From the NCBI RefSeq assembly GCF_051401765.1, contig NW_027480423.1, forward strand, positions 4,464,001-4,528,000: a stretch of DNA of 64,000 nt. Reading direction: 5' to 3'. The notes beneath the pieces were generated by a model, which saw nothing but the letters and a program-made list of their open reading frames with translations, ran no database searches and had not been told where the DNA came from. Of the stretch, positions 52,066 to 64,000 are shown piece after piece. Numbering within the stretch: the first letter of the stretch is position 1; every line of letters starts with the position of its first letter. The DNA is from Calliopsis andreniformis. Lineage: Eukaryota; Arthropoda; Insecta; Hymenoptera; Andrenidae. Both the position numbers and the translations under genes were made by a program.

Positions 52066-52823
52066 GTTTCATACGATGGAAAAACTGTTGTATTTATATT
52101 GTATTTTATGCTTCTGGCGTTGACTTCTAAGGCGCTAACTATTCGATCTGGTGGAGCAACGCCCTAGAGTGAAGCCTAGGTTGCCCGGAACGTAGAATTG
52201 GCCATCACTTTCAAACTGGTCGCAATTATTCCTGTTATATGATTGAAACACTGTTGTATTTTTTTTGCATTTTATGGTTTGGGCTTAGACTTCTAAGGCC
52301 CTAACTATTCAATCTGTTGGAGCAACGCCCTAGGGTGAAGCCTAGGTTGCTCGGAAAGTAGAAATGACCATAAGTTTCATACTGCTTGCAATTATTCGTT
52401 TTATACGTTGGAAAAGCTGTTGTATTTATATTGTATTTTATGCTTCTGGCGTTGACTTCTAAGGCACTAACTATTCGATCTGGTGGAGCAACGCCCTTGA
52501 GTGAAGCCTAGGTTGCGCGCGACGTAGAAATGACCATAAGTTTCATACTGGTTGCAATTATTCGTTTTACACAATGGAAACACTGTTGTATTTTTATTGC
52601 ATTTTATGCTTCGGGAGTTGACTTCTAAGGCCCCAACTATTCAATCTGTTAGTGCAACGCCCTAGGGTGAAGCCTGGGTTGCTCGGAAAGTAGAAATGAC
52701 CATCAGTTTCATACTGGTTGCAATTATTCGTTTTATACGATGGAAAAGCTGTTGCATTTATATTGTATTTTATGCTTCTGGCGTTGACTTCTAATGCCCT
52801 AACTATTCAATCTGTTGGAGCAA

Positions 52824-52835
52824 CACCCTAGGGTG
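52824..52835. repeat. 12-bp perfect palindrome CACCCTAGGGTG
   Basis: CACCCTAGGGTG is its own reverse complement. It arises where the common GCCCTAGGGTG variant has A in place of G before the C run. Further copies are at 57638-57649, 60294-60305, 60792-60803 and 61621-61632. A second palindrome, CCTAGG, lies six bases further on in most monomers. No protein is known to me that binds it. Confidence 0.85.
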
Positions 52836-54667
52836 AAGCCTAGGTTGCTCGCAAAGTAGAAATGACCATAAGTTTCATACTGGTTGCAAATATTCGTTTT
52901 ATACGATGGAAAAACTGTTGTATTTATATTGTATTTTATGCTTCTGGCGTTGACTTCTAAGGCACTATCTATTCGATCTGGTGGAGCAATACCCTGGATT
53001 GAAACCTAGGTTGCCCGGAACGTAGAATTGGCCATCACTTTCAAACTGGTTGCAATTATTCGTTATACACGATGGAAACACTGTTGTATTTTTATTGCAT
53101 TTTATGCCTCGGGCGTTGACTTCTAAAGCCCTAACTATTCAATCTGTTGGAGCAACGCCCTAGGGTGAAGCCTAGGTTGCTCGGAAAGTAGAAATGACCA
53201 TCAGTTTCATACTGGTTGCAATTATTCGTTTTATACGATGGAAAAACTGTTGTATTTATATTGTATTTTATGCTTCTGGCGTTGACTTCTAATGCCCTAA
53301 CTATTCAATCTGTTGGAGCAACGCCCTAGAGTGAAGCCTAGGTTGCCCGGAAAGGAGAAATGGCCATCACGTTCAAACTGGTTGCAATTAATCCTTTTAT
53401 ACCATGGAAAAGCTGTTGTGCTTATATCGTATTTTATGCTTCTGGCGTTTACTTCTAAGGACCTAACTATTCGATCTGGTGGAGCAACGCCCTAGAGTGG
53501 AGCCTAGGTTGGTCGGAATATGAAAATGACCATAACTTTCACACTTGTTGCAATTATTCGTTTTATACGATGGAAACGCTGTTGTATTTATATTGTATTT
53601 TATGCCTCTGGCGTTGACTTCTAAGGCCGTAGCTATTAGATGTGGTGGAGCAACGCCCTAGAGTGACGCCTAGGGTGCTCGGAACGTAGAAATGATGATT
53701 ACTTTCACACTGGTTGCAATTATACGTTTTATACGATGGAAAAGCTGTTGCATTTATATCGTATTTTATGCTTCTGGCGTTGACTTCTTAGGCCGTAACA
53801 TTTCCGTCTGGTGGAGCAACGCCCTGGTGTGAAACCTAGGTTGCCCGGAACGTAGAATTGGCCATCACTTTCAAACTGGTTGCAATTATTCCTGTTATAT
53901 GATGGAAACACTGTAGTATTTTTTTTGCATTTTATGGTTCGGGCGTTGACTTCTAAGGCCCTCACTATTCAATTTGTTGGAGCAACGCCCTAGGGTAAAG
54001 CCAAGGTTGCTCGGAAAGTAGAAATGACCATAAGTTTCATACTGGTAGCAATTATTCGTTTTATACGATGGAAAAGCTGTTGTATTTATATCGTGTTTTA
54101 TGCTTCTGGCGTTGACTTCTTAGGCCGTAGCTATTCGGTCTGGTGGAGCAACGCCCTAGAGTGAAGCCTAGGTTGCCCGGAACGTAGAATTGGCCATCAC
54201 TTTCAAACTGGTTGCAATTATTCCTGATATATGATGGAAACACTGTTGTATTTTTTTTGCATTTTATGGTTCGGGCGTTGACTTCTAAGGCCCTAACTAT
54301 TCAATCTGTTGGAGCAATGCCCTAGGGTGAAGCCTAGGTTGCTCGGAAAGTAGAAATGACCATAAGTTTCATACTGGTTGCAATTATTCGTTTTATACGA
54401 TGGAAAAACTGTTGTATTTATATTGTATTTTATGCTTCTAGCGTTGACTTCTAAGGCACTATCTATTCGACCTGGTGGAGCAACGCACTAGAGAGAAGCC
54501 TAGGTTGCCCGGAACGTAGAATTGACCATCACTTTCAAACTGGTTGCAATTATTCCTGTTATATGAGGGAAACACTGTTGTATTTTTTTTGCATTTTATG
54601 GTTCGGGCGTTGACTTCTAAGGCCCTAAGTATTCAATCCGTTGGAGCAACGCCCTAGGGTGAAGCCA

Positions 54668-57600
54668 AGGTTGCTCGGAAAGTAGAAATGACCATAAGTT
54701 TCATACTGGTTGCAATTATTCGTTTTATACGATGGAAAAGCTGTTGTACTTATATTGTATTTTATGCTTCTAGCCTTGACTTCTAAGGCACTATCTATTC
54801 GATCTGGTGGAGCAATACCCTTGATTGAAACCTAGGTTGCCCGGAACGTAGAATTGGCCATCACTTTCAAACTGGTTGCAATTATTCGTTATACACGATG
54901 GAAACACTGTTGTATTTTTATTGCATTTTATGCCTCGGGCGTTGACTTCTAAAGCCCTAACTATTCAATCTGTTGGAGCAACGCCCTAGGGTGAAGCCTA
55001 GGTTGCTCGGAAAGTAGAAATGACCATCAGTTTCATACTGGCTGCAATTATTCGTTTTATACGATGGAAAAACTGTTGTATTTATATTTTATTTTATGCT
55101 TCTGGCGTTGACTTCTAAGGCCCTAGCTATTCGATCTGTTGGAGCAACACCCCAGAGTGAAGCCTAGGTTGCCCGGAAAGGAGGAATGACCATCACTTTC
55201 AAACTGGTTGCAATTAATCCTGTTATACGATGGAAAAACTGTTGTATTTTTATTGCATTTTATGCTTCTGGCGTTCACTTCTTAGGCCCTAACTATTCGA
55301 TCTGGTGGAACAAGGGCCTAGGGTGAAGCCTAGGTTGCTCGGGAAGTTGAAATGACCATAAGTTTCATACTGGTTGCAATTATTCGTTTTATACGATGGA
55401 AAAGCTGTTGTATTTATATTGTATTTTATGCTTCTGGCGTTGACTTCTAAGGCACTAACTATTCGATCTGGTGGAGCAACGCCCTAGAGTGAAGCCTAGG
55501 TTGCCCGGAACGTAGAATTGGCCATCACTATCAAACTGGTTGCAATTATTCCTGTTATATTATGGAAACACTGTTGTATTTTTATTGCATTTCATGCTTC
55601 GGCCGTTGACTTCTAAGGCCCTAACTATTCAATCTGTTAGAGCAACGGCCTAGGGTGAAGCCTAGGTTGCTCGGAAGGTAGAAATGACCATAAGTTTCAT
55701 ACTGGTTGCAATTATTCGTTTTATACGATGGAAAAACTGTTGTATTTATATTGTATTTTATGCTTCTGGCGTTGACTTCTAAGGCCCTAGCTGTTCGATC
55801 TAGTGGAGCAACGCCCTAGAGTGAAGCCTAGGTTGCCCGGAAAGGAGAAATGGCCATCACGTTCAAACTGGTTGCAATTAATCCTTTTATACCATGGAAA
55901 AGCTGTTGTGCTTATATCGTATTTTATGCTTCTGGCGTTTACTTCTAAGGACCTAACTATTCGATCTGGTGGAGCAACGCCCTAGAGTGGAGCCTAGGTT
56001 GGTCGGAATATGAAAATGACCATAACTTTCACACTTGTTGCAATTATTCGTTTTATACGATGGAAACGCTGTTGTATTTATATTGTATTTTATGCCTCTG
56101 GCGTTGACTTCTAAGGCCGTAGCTATTAGATGTGGTGGAGCAACGCCCTAGAGTGACGCCTAGGGTGCTCGGAGCGTAGAAATGATGATTACTTTCACAC
56201 TGGTTGCAATTATACGTTTTATACGATGGAAAAGCTGTTGCATTTATATCGTATTTTATGCTTCTGGCGTTGACTTCTTAGGCCGTAACTATTCCGTCTG
56301 GTGGAGCAACGCCCTGGTGTGAAACCTAGGTTGCCCGGAACGTTGAATTGGCCATCACTTTCAAACTGGTTGCAATTATTCCTGTTATATGATGAAAACA
56401 CTGTAGTATTTTTTTTGCATTTTATGGTTCGGGCGTTGACTTCTAAGGCCCTCACTATTCAATTTGTTGGAGCAACGCCCTAGGGTAAAGCCAAGGTTGC
56501 TCGGAAAGTAGAAATGACCATAAGTTTCATACTGGTAGCAATTATTCGTTTTATACGATGGAAAAGCTGTTGTATTTATATCGTGTTTTATGCTTCTGGC
56601 GTTGACTTCTTAGGCCGTAGCTATTCGGTCTGGTGGAGCAACGCCCTAGAGTGAAGCCTAGGTTGCCCGGAACGTAGAATTGGCCATCACTTTCAAACTG
56701 GTTGCAATTATTCCTGATATATGATGGAAACACTGTTGTATTTTTTTTGCATTTTATGGTTCGGGCGTTGACTTCTAAGGCCCTAACTATTCAATCTGTT
56801 GGAGCAATGCCCTAGGGTGAAGCCTAGGTTGCTCGGAAAGTAGAAATGACCATAAGTTTCATACTGGTTGCAATTATTTGTTTCATACGATGGAAAAACT
56901 GTTGTATTTATATTGTATTTTATGCTTCTGGCGTTGACTTCTAAGGCGCTAACTATTCGATCTGGTGGAGCAACGCCCTAGAGTGAAGCCTAGGTTGCCC
57001 GGAACGTAGAATTGGCCATCACTTTCAAACTGGTCGCAATTATTCCTGTTATATGATTGAAACACTGTTGTATTTTTTTTGCATTTTATGGTTTGGGCTT
57101 AGACTTCTAAGGCCCTAACTATTCAATCTGTTGGAGCAACGCCCTAGGGTGAAGCCTAGGTTGCTCGGAAAGTAGAAATGACCATAAGTTTCATACTGCT
57201 TGCAATTATTCGTTTTATACGTTGGAAAAGCTGTTGTATTTATATTGTATTTTATGCTTCTGGCGTTGACTTCTAAGGCACTAACTATTCGATCTGGTGG
57301 AGCAACGCCCTTGAGTGAAGCCTAGGTTGCGCGCGACGTAGAAATGACCATAAGTTTCATACTGGTTGCAATTATTCGTTTTACACAATGGAAACACTGT
57401 TGTATTTTTATTGCATTTTATGCTTCGGGAGTTGACTTCTAAGGCCCCAACTATTCAATCTGTTAGTGCAACGCCCTAGGGTGAAGCCTGGGTTGCTCGG
57501 AAAGTAGAAATGACCATCAGTTTCATACTGGTTGCAATTATTCGTTTTATACGATGGAAAAGCTGTTGCATTTATATTGTATTTTATGCTTCTGGCGTTG

Positions 57601-59481
57601 ACTTCTAATGCCCTAACTATTCAATCTGTTGGAGCAACACCCTAGGGTGAAGCCTAGGTTGCTCGCAAAGTAGAAATGACCATAAGTTTCATACTGGTTG
57701 CAAATATTCGTTTTATACGATGGAAAAACTGTTGTATTTATATTGTATTTTATGCTTCTGGCGTTGACTTCTAAGGCACTATCTATTCGATCTGGTGGAG
57801 CAATACCCTGGATTGAAACCTAGGTTGCCCGGAACGTAGAATTGGCCATCACTTTCAAACTGGTTGCAATTATTCGTTATACACGATGGAAACACTGTTG
57901 TATTTTTATTGCATTTTATGCCTCGGGCGTTGACTTCTAAAGCCCTAACTATTCAATCTGTTGGAGCAACGCCCTAGGGTGAAGCCTAGGTTGCTCGGAA
58001 AGTAGAAATGACCATCAGTTTCATACTGGTTGCAATTATTCGTTTTATACGATGGAAAAACTGTTGTATTTATATTGTATTTTATGCTTCTGGCGTTGAC
58101 TTCTAATGCCCTAACTATTCAATCTGTTGGAGCAACGCCCTAGAGTGAAGCCTAGGTTGCCCGGAAAGGAGAAATGGCCATCACGTTCAAACTGGTTGCA
58201 ATTAATCCTTTTATACCATGGAAAAGCTGTTGTGCTTATATCGTATTTTATGCTTCTGGCGTTTACTTCTAAGGACCTAACTATTCGATCTGGTGGAGCA
58301 ACGCCCTAGAGTGGAGCCTAGGTTGGTCGGAATATGAAAATGACCATAACTTTCACACTTGTTGCAATTATTCGTTTTATACGATGGAAACGCTGTTGTA
58401 TTTATATTGTATTTTATGCCTCTGGCGTTGACTTCTAAGGCCGTAGCTATTAGATGTGGTGGAGCAACGCCCTAGAGTGACGCCTAGGGTGCTCGGAACG
58501 TAGAAATGATGATTACTTTCACACTGGTTGCAATTATACGTTTTATACGATGGAAAAGCTGTTGCATTTATATCGTATTTTATGCTTCTGGCGTTGACTT
58601 CTTAGGCCGTAACATTTCCGTCTGGTGGAGCAACGCCCTGGTGTGAAACCTAGGTTGCCCGGAACGTAGAATTGGCCATCACTTTCAAACTGGTTGCAAT
58701 TATTCCTGTTATATGATGGAAACACTGTAGTATTTTTTTTGCATTTTATGGTTCGGGCGTTGACTTCTAAGGCCCTCACTATTCAATTTGTTGGAGCAAC
58801 GCCCTAGGGTAAAGCCAAGGTTGCTCGGAAAGTAGAAATGACCATAAGTTTCATACTGGTAGCAATTATTCGTTTTATACGATGGAAAAGCTGTTGTATT
58901 TATATCGTGTTTTATGCTTCTGGCGTTGACTTCTTAGGCCGTAGCTATTCGGTCTGGTGGAGCAACGCCCTAGAGTGAAGCCTAGGTTGCCCGGAACGTA
59001 GAATTGGCCATCACTTTCAAACTGGTTGCAATTATTCCTGATATATGATGGAAACACTGTTGTATTTTTTTTGCATTTTATGGTTCGGGCGTTGACTTCT
59101 AAGGCCCTAACTATTCAATCTGTTGGAGCAATGCCCTAGGGTGAAGCCTAGGTTGCTCGGAAAGTAGAAATGACCATAAGTTTCATACTGGTTGCAATTA
59201 TTCGTTTTATACGATGGAAAAACTGTTGTATTTATATTGTATTTTATGCTTCTAGCGTTGACTTCTAAGGCACTATCTATTCGACCTGGTGGAGCAACGC
59301 ACTAGAGAGAAGCCTAGGTTGCCCGGAACGTAGAATTGACCATCACTTTCAAACTGGTTGCAATTATTCCTGTTATATGAGGGAAACACTGTTGTATTTT
59401 TTTTGCATTTTATGGTTCGGGCGTTGACTTCTAAGGCCCTAAGTATTCAATCCGTTGGAGCAACGCCCTAGGGTGAAGCCT
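54668..59481 (+). repeat. 29-monomer higher-order unit, copy 2 (4,814 bp)
   Basis: This is the second copy of the unit. Its right end is defined by T at 59481 where copy 1 has A at 54667. From there the array jumps back to a point inside the unit, so a third copy is only partial. Apparent identity over 4.8 kb means a very recent duplication or an assembly effect. Confidence 0.9.
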
Positions 59482-60792
59482 AGGTTGCTCGGAAAGTAGA
59501 AATGACCATAAGTTTCATACTGGTTGCAATTATTTGTTTCATACGATGGAAAAACTGTTGTATTTATATTGTATTTTATGCTTCTGGCGTTGACTTCTAA
59601 GGCGCTAACTATTCGATCTGGTGGAGCAACGCCCTAGAGTGAAGCCTAGGTTGCCCGGAACGTAGAATTGGCCATCACTTTCAAACTGGTCGCAATTATT
59701 CCTGTTATATGATTGAAACACTGTTGTATTTTTTTTGCATTTTATGGTTTGGGCTTAGACTTCTAAGGCCCTAACTATTCAATCTGTTGGAGCAACGCCC
59801 TAGGGTGAAGCCTAGGTTGCTCGGAAAGTAGAAATGACCATAAGTTTCATACTGCTTGCAATTATTCGTTTTATACGTTGGAAAAGCTGTTGTATTTATA
59901 TTGTATTTTATGCTTCTGGCGTTGACTTCTAAGGCACTAACTATTCGATCTGGTGGAGCAACGCCCTTGAGTGAAGCCTAGGTTGCGCGCGACGTAGAAA
60001 TGACCATAAGTTTCATACTGGTTGCAATTATTCGTTTTACACAATGGAAACACTGTTGTATTTTTATTGCATTTTATGCTTCGGGAGTTGACTTCTAAGG
60101 CCCCAACTATTCAATCTGTTAGTGCAACGCCCTAGGGTGAAGCCTGGGTTGCTCGGAAAGTAGAAATGACCATCAGTTTCATACTGGTTGCAATTATTCG
60201 TTTTATACGATGGAAAAGCTGTTGCATTTATATTGTATTTTATGCTTCTGGCGTTGACTTCTAATGCCCTAACTATTCAATCTGTTGGAGCAACACCCTA
60301 GGGTGAAGCCTAGGTTGCTCGCAAAGTAGAAATGACCATAAGTTTCATACTGGTTGCAAATATTCGTTTTATACGATGGAAAAACTGTTGTATTTATATT
60401 GTATTTTATGCTTCTGGCGTTGACTTCTAAGGCACTATCTATTCGATCTGGTGGAGCAATACCCTGGATTGAAACCTAGGTTGCCCGGAACGTAGAATTG
60501 GCCATCACTTTCAAACTGGTTGCAATTATTCGTTATACACGATGGAAACACTGTTGTATTTTTATTGCATTTTATGCCTCGGGCATTGACTTCTAAAGCC
60601 CTAACTATTCAATCTGTTGGAGCAACGCCCTAGGGTGAAGCCTAGGTTGCTCGGAAAGTAGAAATGACCATCAGTTTCATACTGGTTGCAATTATTCGTT
60701 TTATACGATGGAAAAACTGTTGTATTTATATTGTATTTTATGCTTCTGGCGTTGACTTCTAATGCCCTAACTATTCAATCTGTTGGAGCAAC
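59482..60792 (+). repeat. Third, partial copy of the 29-monomer unit
   Basis: This stretch follows 56826-58136 at 2,656 bp (16 x 166). The switch point lies within 59465-59481, in the shared segment GCCCTAGGGTGAAGCC. One difference seen is GGGCATTGAC at about 60588 against GGGCGTTGAC in copy 2. It ends at about 60792, where CAACACCCTAGGG replaces CAACGCCCTAGAG. Confidence 0.8.
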
Positions 60793-63700
60793 ACCCTAGG
60801 GTGAAGCCTAGGTTGCTCGCAAAGTAGAAATGACCATAAGTTTCATACTGGTTGCAATTATTCGTTTTATACAATGGAAAGCTGTTGTATTTATATTTTA
60901 TTTTATGCTTCTGGCGTTGACTTCTAAGGCCCTAGCTATTCGATCTGTTGGAGCAACACCCTAGAGTGAAGCCTAGGTTGCCCGGAAAGGAGGAATGACC
61001 ATCACTTTCAAACTGTTTGCAATTAATCCTGTTATACGATGGAAAAACTGTTGTATTTTTATTGCATTTTATGCTTCTGGCGTTCACTTCTTAGGCCCTA
61101 ACTATTCGATCTGGTGGAACAAGGGCCTAGGGTGAAGCCTAGCTTGCCCGGAACGTAGAAATGACCATTACTTTCACACTGTTTGCAATTATTCCTATTA
61201 TACGATAGAAAAGCTGTTGTATTTATATCGGATTTTATGCTTCTGGCGTTTACTTCTAAGGACCTAACTATTCGATCTGGTGGAGCAACGCCCTAGAGTG
61301 ATTCCTAGGTTGCTCGGAATGTAGAACTGACCATAACTTTCACACCGGTTGCAATTATTCGTTTTATACGATGGAAACGCTGTTGTATTTATATTGTACT
61401 TTATGCCTCTGGCGTTGACTTCTAAGGCCGTAGCTATTAGATGTGGTGGAGCAACGCCCTTGAGTGACGCCTAGGGTGCTCGGAACGTAGAAATGACCAT
61501 AAGTTTCATACTGGTTGCAATTATTCGTTTTACACAATGGAAACACTGTTGTATTTTTATTGCATTTTATGCTTCTGGCCTTGACTTCTAATGCCCTAAC
61601 TATTCAATCTGTTGGAGCAACACCCTAGGGTGAAGCCTAGGTTGCTCGCAAAGTAGAAATGACCATAAGTTTCATACTGGTTGCAATTATTCGTTTTATA
61701 CGATGGAAAAACTGATGTATTTATATTGTATTTTATGCTTCTGGCGTTGACTACTAAGGCACTATCTATTCGATCTGGTGGAGCAATACCCTGTATTGAA
61801 ACCTAGGTTGCCCGTAACGTAGAATTGGCCATCACTTTCAAACTGGTTGCAATTATTCCTGATATATGATGGAAACACTGTTGTATTTTTATTGCATTTT
61901 ATGCCTCGGGCGTTGACTTCTAAAGCCCTAGCTATTCAATCTGTTGGAGCAACGCCCTAGGGTGAAGCCTAGGTTGCTCGGAAAGTAGAAATGACCATCA
62001 GTTTCATACTGGCTGCAATTATTCGTTTTATACGATGGAAAAACTGTTGTATTTATATTTTATTTTATGCTTCTGGCGTTGACTTCTAAGGCCCTAGCTA
62101 TTCGATCTGTTGGAGCAACACCCTAGAGTGAAGCCTAGGTTGCCCGGAAAGGAGGAATGACCATCACTTTCAAACTGGTTGCAATTAATCCTGTTATACG
62201 ATGGAAAAGCTGTTGTATTTTTATTGCATTTTATGCTTCTGGCGTTCACTTCTTAGGCCCTAACTATTCGATCTGGTGGAACAAGGGCCTATGGTGAAGC
62301 CTAGCTTGCCCGGAACGTAGAAATGACCATTACTTTCACACTGTTTGCAATTATTCCTATTATACGATAGAAAAGCTGTTGTATTTATATCGGATTTTAT
62401 GCTTCTGGCGTTTACTTCTAAGGACCTAACTATTCGATCTGGTGGAGCAACGCCCTAGAGTGATTCCTAGGTTGCTCGGAATGTAGAACTGACCATAACT
62501 TTCACACCGGTTGCAATTATTCGTTTTATACGATGGAAACGCTGTTGTATTTATATTGTACTTTATGCCTCTGGCGTTGACTTCTAAGGCCGTAGCTATT
62601 AGATGTGGTGGAGCAACGCCCTTGAGTGACGCCTAGGGTGCTCGGAACGTAGAAATGACCATTACTTTCACACTGGTTGCAATTATTCGTTTTATACGAT
62701 GGAAAAGCTGTTGTATTTATATCGTATTTTATGCTTCTGGCGTTGACTTCTTAGGCCGTAACTATTCGGTCTGGTGGAGCAACGCCCTGGAGTGAAACCT
62801 AGGTTGCCCGGAACGTAGAATTTGCCATCACTTTCAAACTGGTTGCAATTACTCCTGTTATATGATGGAAACACAGTTGTATTTTTATTGCATTTTATGC
62901 ATCGGGCGTTGACATCTAAGGCCCTAACTCCTCAATCTGTTGGAGCAACGCCCTAGGGTGAAGCCTAGGTTGCTCGGAAAGTACAAATGACCATAAGTTT
63001 CATACTGGTTGCAATTATTCGTTTTATACGATGGAAAAACTGTTGTATTTATTTGTATTTTATGCTTCCGGCGTTGACTTCTTAGACCCTAGCTATTCAA
63101 TCTGTTGGAGCAACGCCCTAGGGTGAAGCCTAGGTTGCTCGGAAAGTAGAAATGACCATCAGTTTCATACTGGCTGCAATTATTCGTTTTATACGATGGA
63201 AAAACTGTTGTATTTATATTTTATTTTATGCTTCTGGCGTTGACTTCTAAGGCCCTAGCTATTCGATCTGTTGGAGCAACACCCTAGAGTGAAGCCTAGG
63301 TTGCCCGGAAAGGAGGAATGACCATCACTTTCAAACTGGTTGCAATTAATCCTGTTATACGATGGAAAAACTGTTGTATTTTTATTGCATTTTATTCTTC
63401 TGGCGTTCACTTCTGAGGCCCTAACTATTCGATCTGGTGGAACAAGGGCCTAGGGTGAAGCCTAGCTTGCCCGGAACGTAGAAATGACCATTACTTTCAC
63501 ACTGTTTGCAATTATTCCTTTTATACGATAGAAAAGCTGTTGTATTTATATCGTATTTTATGCTTCTGGCGTTTACTTCTAAGGACCTAACTATTCGATC
63601 TGGTGGAGCAACGCCCTAGGGTGAAGCCTAGGTTGCTCGGAAAGTAGAAATGACCATCAGTTTCAGACTGGTTGCAATTATTCGTTTTATACGATGGAAA

Positions 63701-64000
63701 AACTGTTGTATTTATATTGTATTTTATGCTTCTGGCGTTGACTTCTAAGGACCTAACTATTCAATCTGTTGGAACAACGCCCTAGGGTGAAGCCTAGCTT
63801 GCCCGGAACGTAGAAATGACCATTACTCTCACACTGTTTGCAATTATTCCTTTTATACGATGGAAAGGCTGTTGTATTTATATCGTATTTTATGCTTCTG
63901 GCGTTTACTTCTAAGGACCTAACTATTCGATCTCGTCGAGCAACGCCCTAGAGTGAATCCTAGGTTGCTCGGAATGTAGAAATGACCATAACTTTCACAC
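60793..64000 (+). repeat. 7-monomer higher-order repeat at the right end
   Basis: After one transitional monomer, a unit of about 1,162 bp (7 x 166) repeats. The marker AGCTTGCCCGGAACG lies at about 61141, 62303 and 63464. The second interval is 1,161 bp because of a one-base loss near 63050 (GTATTTATTTGTATTTT). The third copy is left at about 63615 and a two-monomer (332-bp) duplication follows, with the marker again at 63796. The array runs on to the end of the window. Confidence 0.8.

Larger units (their letters stand above)
49854..54667 (+). repeat. 29-monomer higher-order unit, copy 1 (4,814 bp)
   Basis: This block of exactly 29 x 166 bp is followed at once by a second copy at 54668-59481. 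I found no difference between the two at the positions I compared along the block, including many private variants. It contains an internal 14-monomer repeat (50983-52065 matching 53307-54389). The left edge is set by T at 49853 against A at 54667. Confidence 0.9.
1..64000 (+). repeat. 166-bp satellite DNA array filling the window
   Basis: Every part of the window is made of head-to-tail copies of one monomer of 166 bp, all in the same orientation, about 385 copies in total. The most constant parts are the segment around GGTGGAGCAACGCCCTAG and the segment around GGTTGCCCGGAACGTAGAAA. The consensus is about 41% GC, with a GC-rich first half and an AT-rich second half. No gene, transposon or unique sequence interrupts it. 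Neighbouring monomers differ visibly, while blocks of many monomers recur with few or no differences, so the array is organised into higher-order repeats. A satellite of this length and organisation is typical of centromeric or pericentromeric chromatin in eukaryotes. The centromere assignment is inference from structure; chromosome position and CENH3/CENP-A occupancy cannot be seen here. Confidence 0.98.

Noticed and set aside
1..64000. Regular short-period repeats suggesting a CRISPR array
   Set aside because: The full 166 bp is repeated with no unique spacers, and units vary by point changes along their whole length.
1..64000. tRNA, rRNA or other structured RNA genes
   Set aside because: I saw no cloverleaf with the usual B-box region and no rRNA-like conserved segments; the only inverted repeats are short ones inside monomers.
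1..64000. A novel multi-gene system such as a defence or biosynthetic cluster
   Set aside because: The window has no genes. The interesting content is the repeat architecture itself.

Overview
The whole 64 kb window is one uninterrupted, single-orientation satellite DNA array. The basic unit is 166 bp, so there are roughly 385 monomers. I see no protein-coding gene, RNA gene, transposon, CRISPR array or unique sequence. Short open frames occur on both strands, but they are the same satellite stretches read repeatedly and I do not annotate them as genes. This is eukaryotic heterochromatin, most likely centromeric or pericentromeric. The species cannot be named from the sequence. From memory, 166-bp centromere-associated satellites have been reported in plants such as Prunus and Medicago; that is a match in length only, not in sequence.

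The monomer has a GC-rich half (consensus 11-80, about half GC, with CCTAGG, CCCGG and GATC sites) and an AT-rich half (about 101-160, roughly one quarter GC). Two monomer types tend to alternate, giving a 332-bp dimer. The A type carries TTCGTTTTATACGATGG and the B type carries TTCCTGTTATATGATGG or close variants at the same place. The A-type element matches 7 of the 9 fixed positions of the mammalian CENP-B box, and on the minus strand it contains TATAAAA.

Higher-order repeats are layered on this. Region I (1 to about 24.9 kb) is built from 16- and 18-monomer units and a 51-monomer superunit of 8,467 bp. It carries an 8-monomer tandem duplication, a 5-monomer deletion and a propagated 5-monomer duplication. 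Region II (about 24.9-38.5 kb) has alternating 6- and 7-monomer units, with an island of region III/IV-like monomers near 35 kb. Region III (about 38.5-47.9 kb) has a 1.2-kb block in three copies and a larger duplication whose copies differ by four monomers. Region IV (about 47.9-64 kb) holds two apparently identical 29-monomer units of 4,814 bp, a third partial copy, and 7-monomer repeats at the end.

No genes act together here. What the window offers is a record of repeated segmental amplification in a satellite array, with phase markers (recurrent single-base indels) that account for every period checked. Coordinates of block edges were read by eye; those marked approximate could move by tens of bases.
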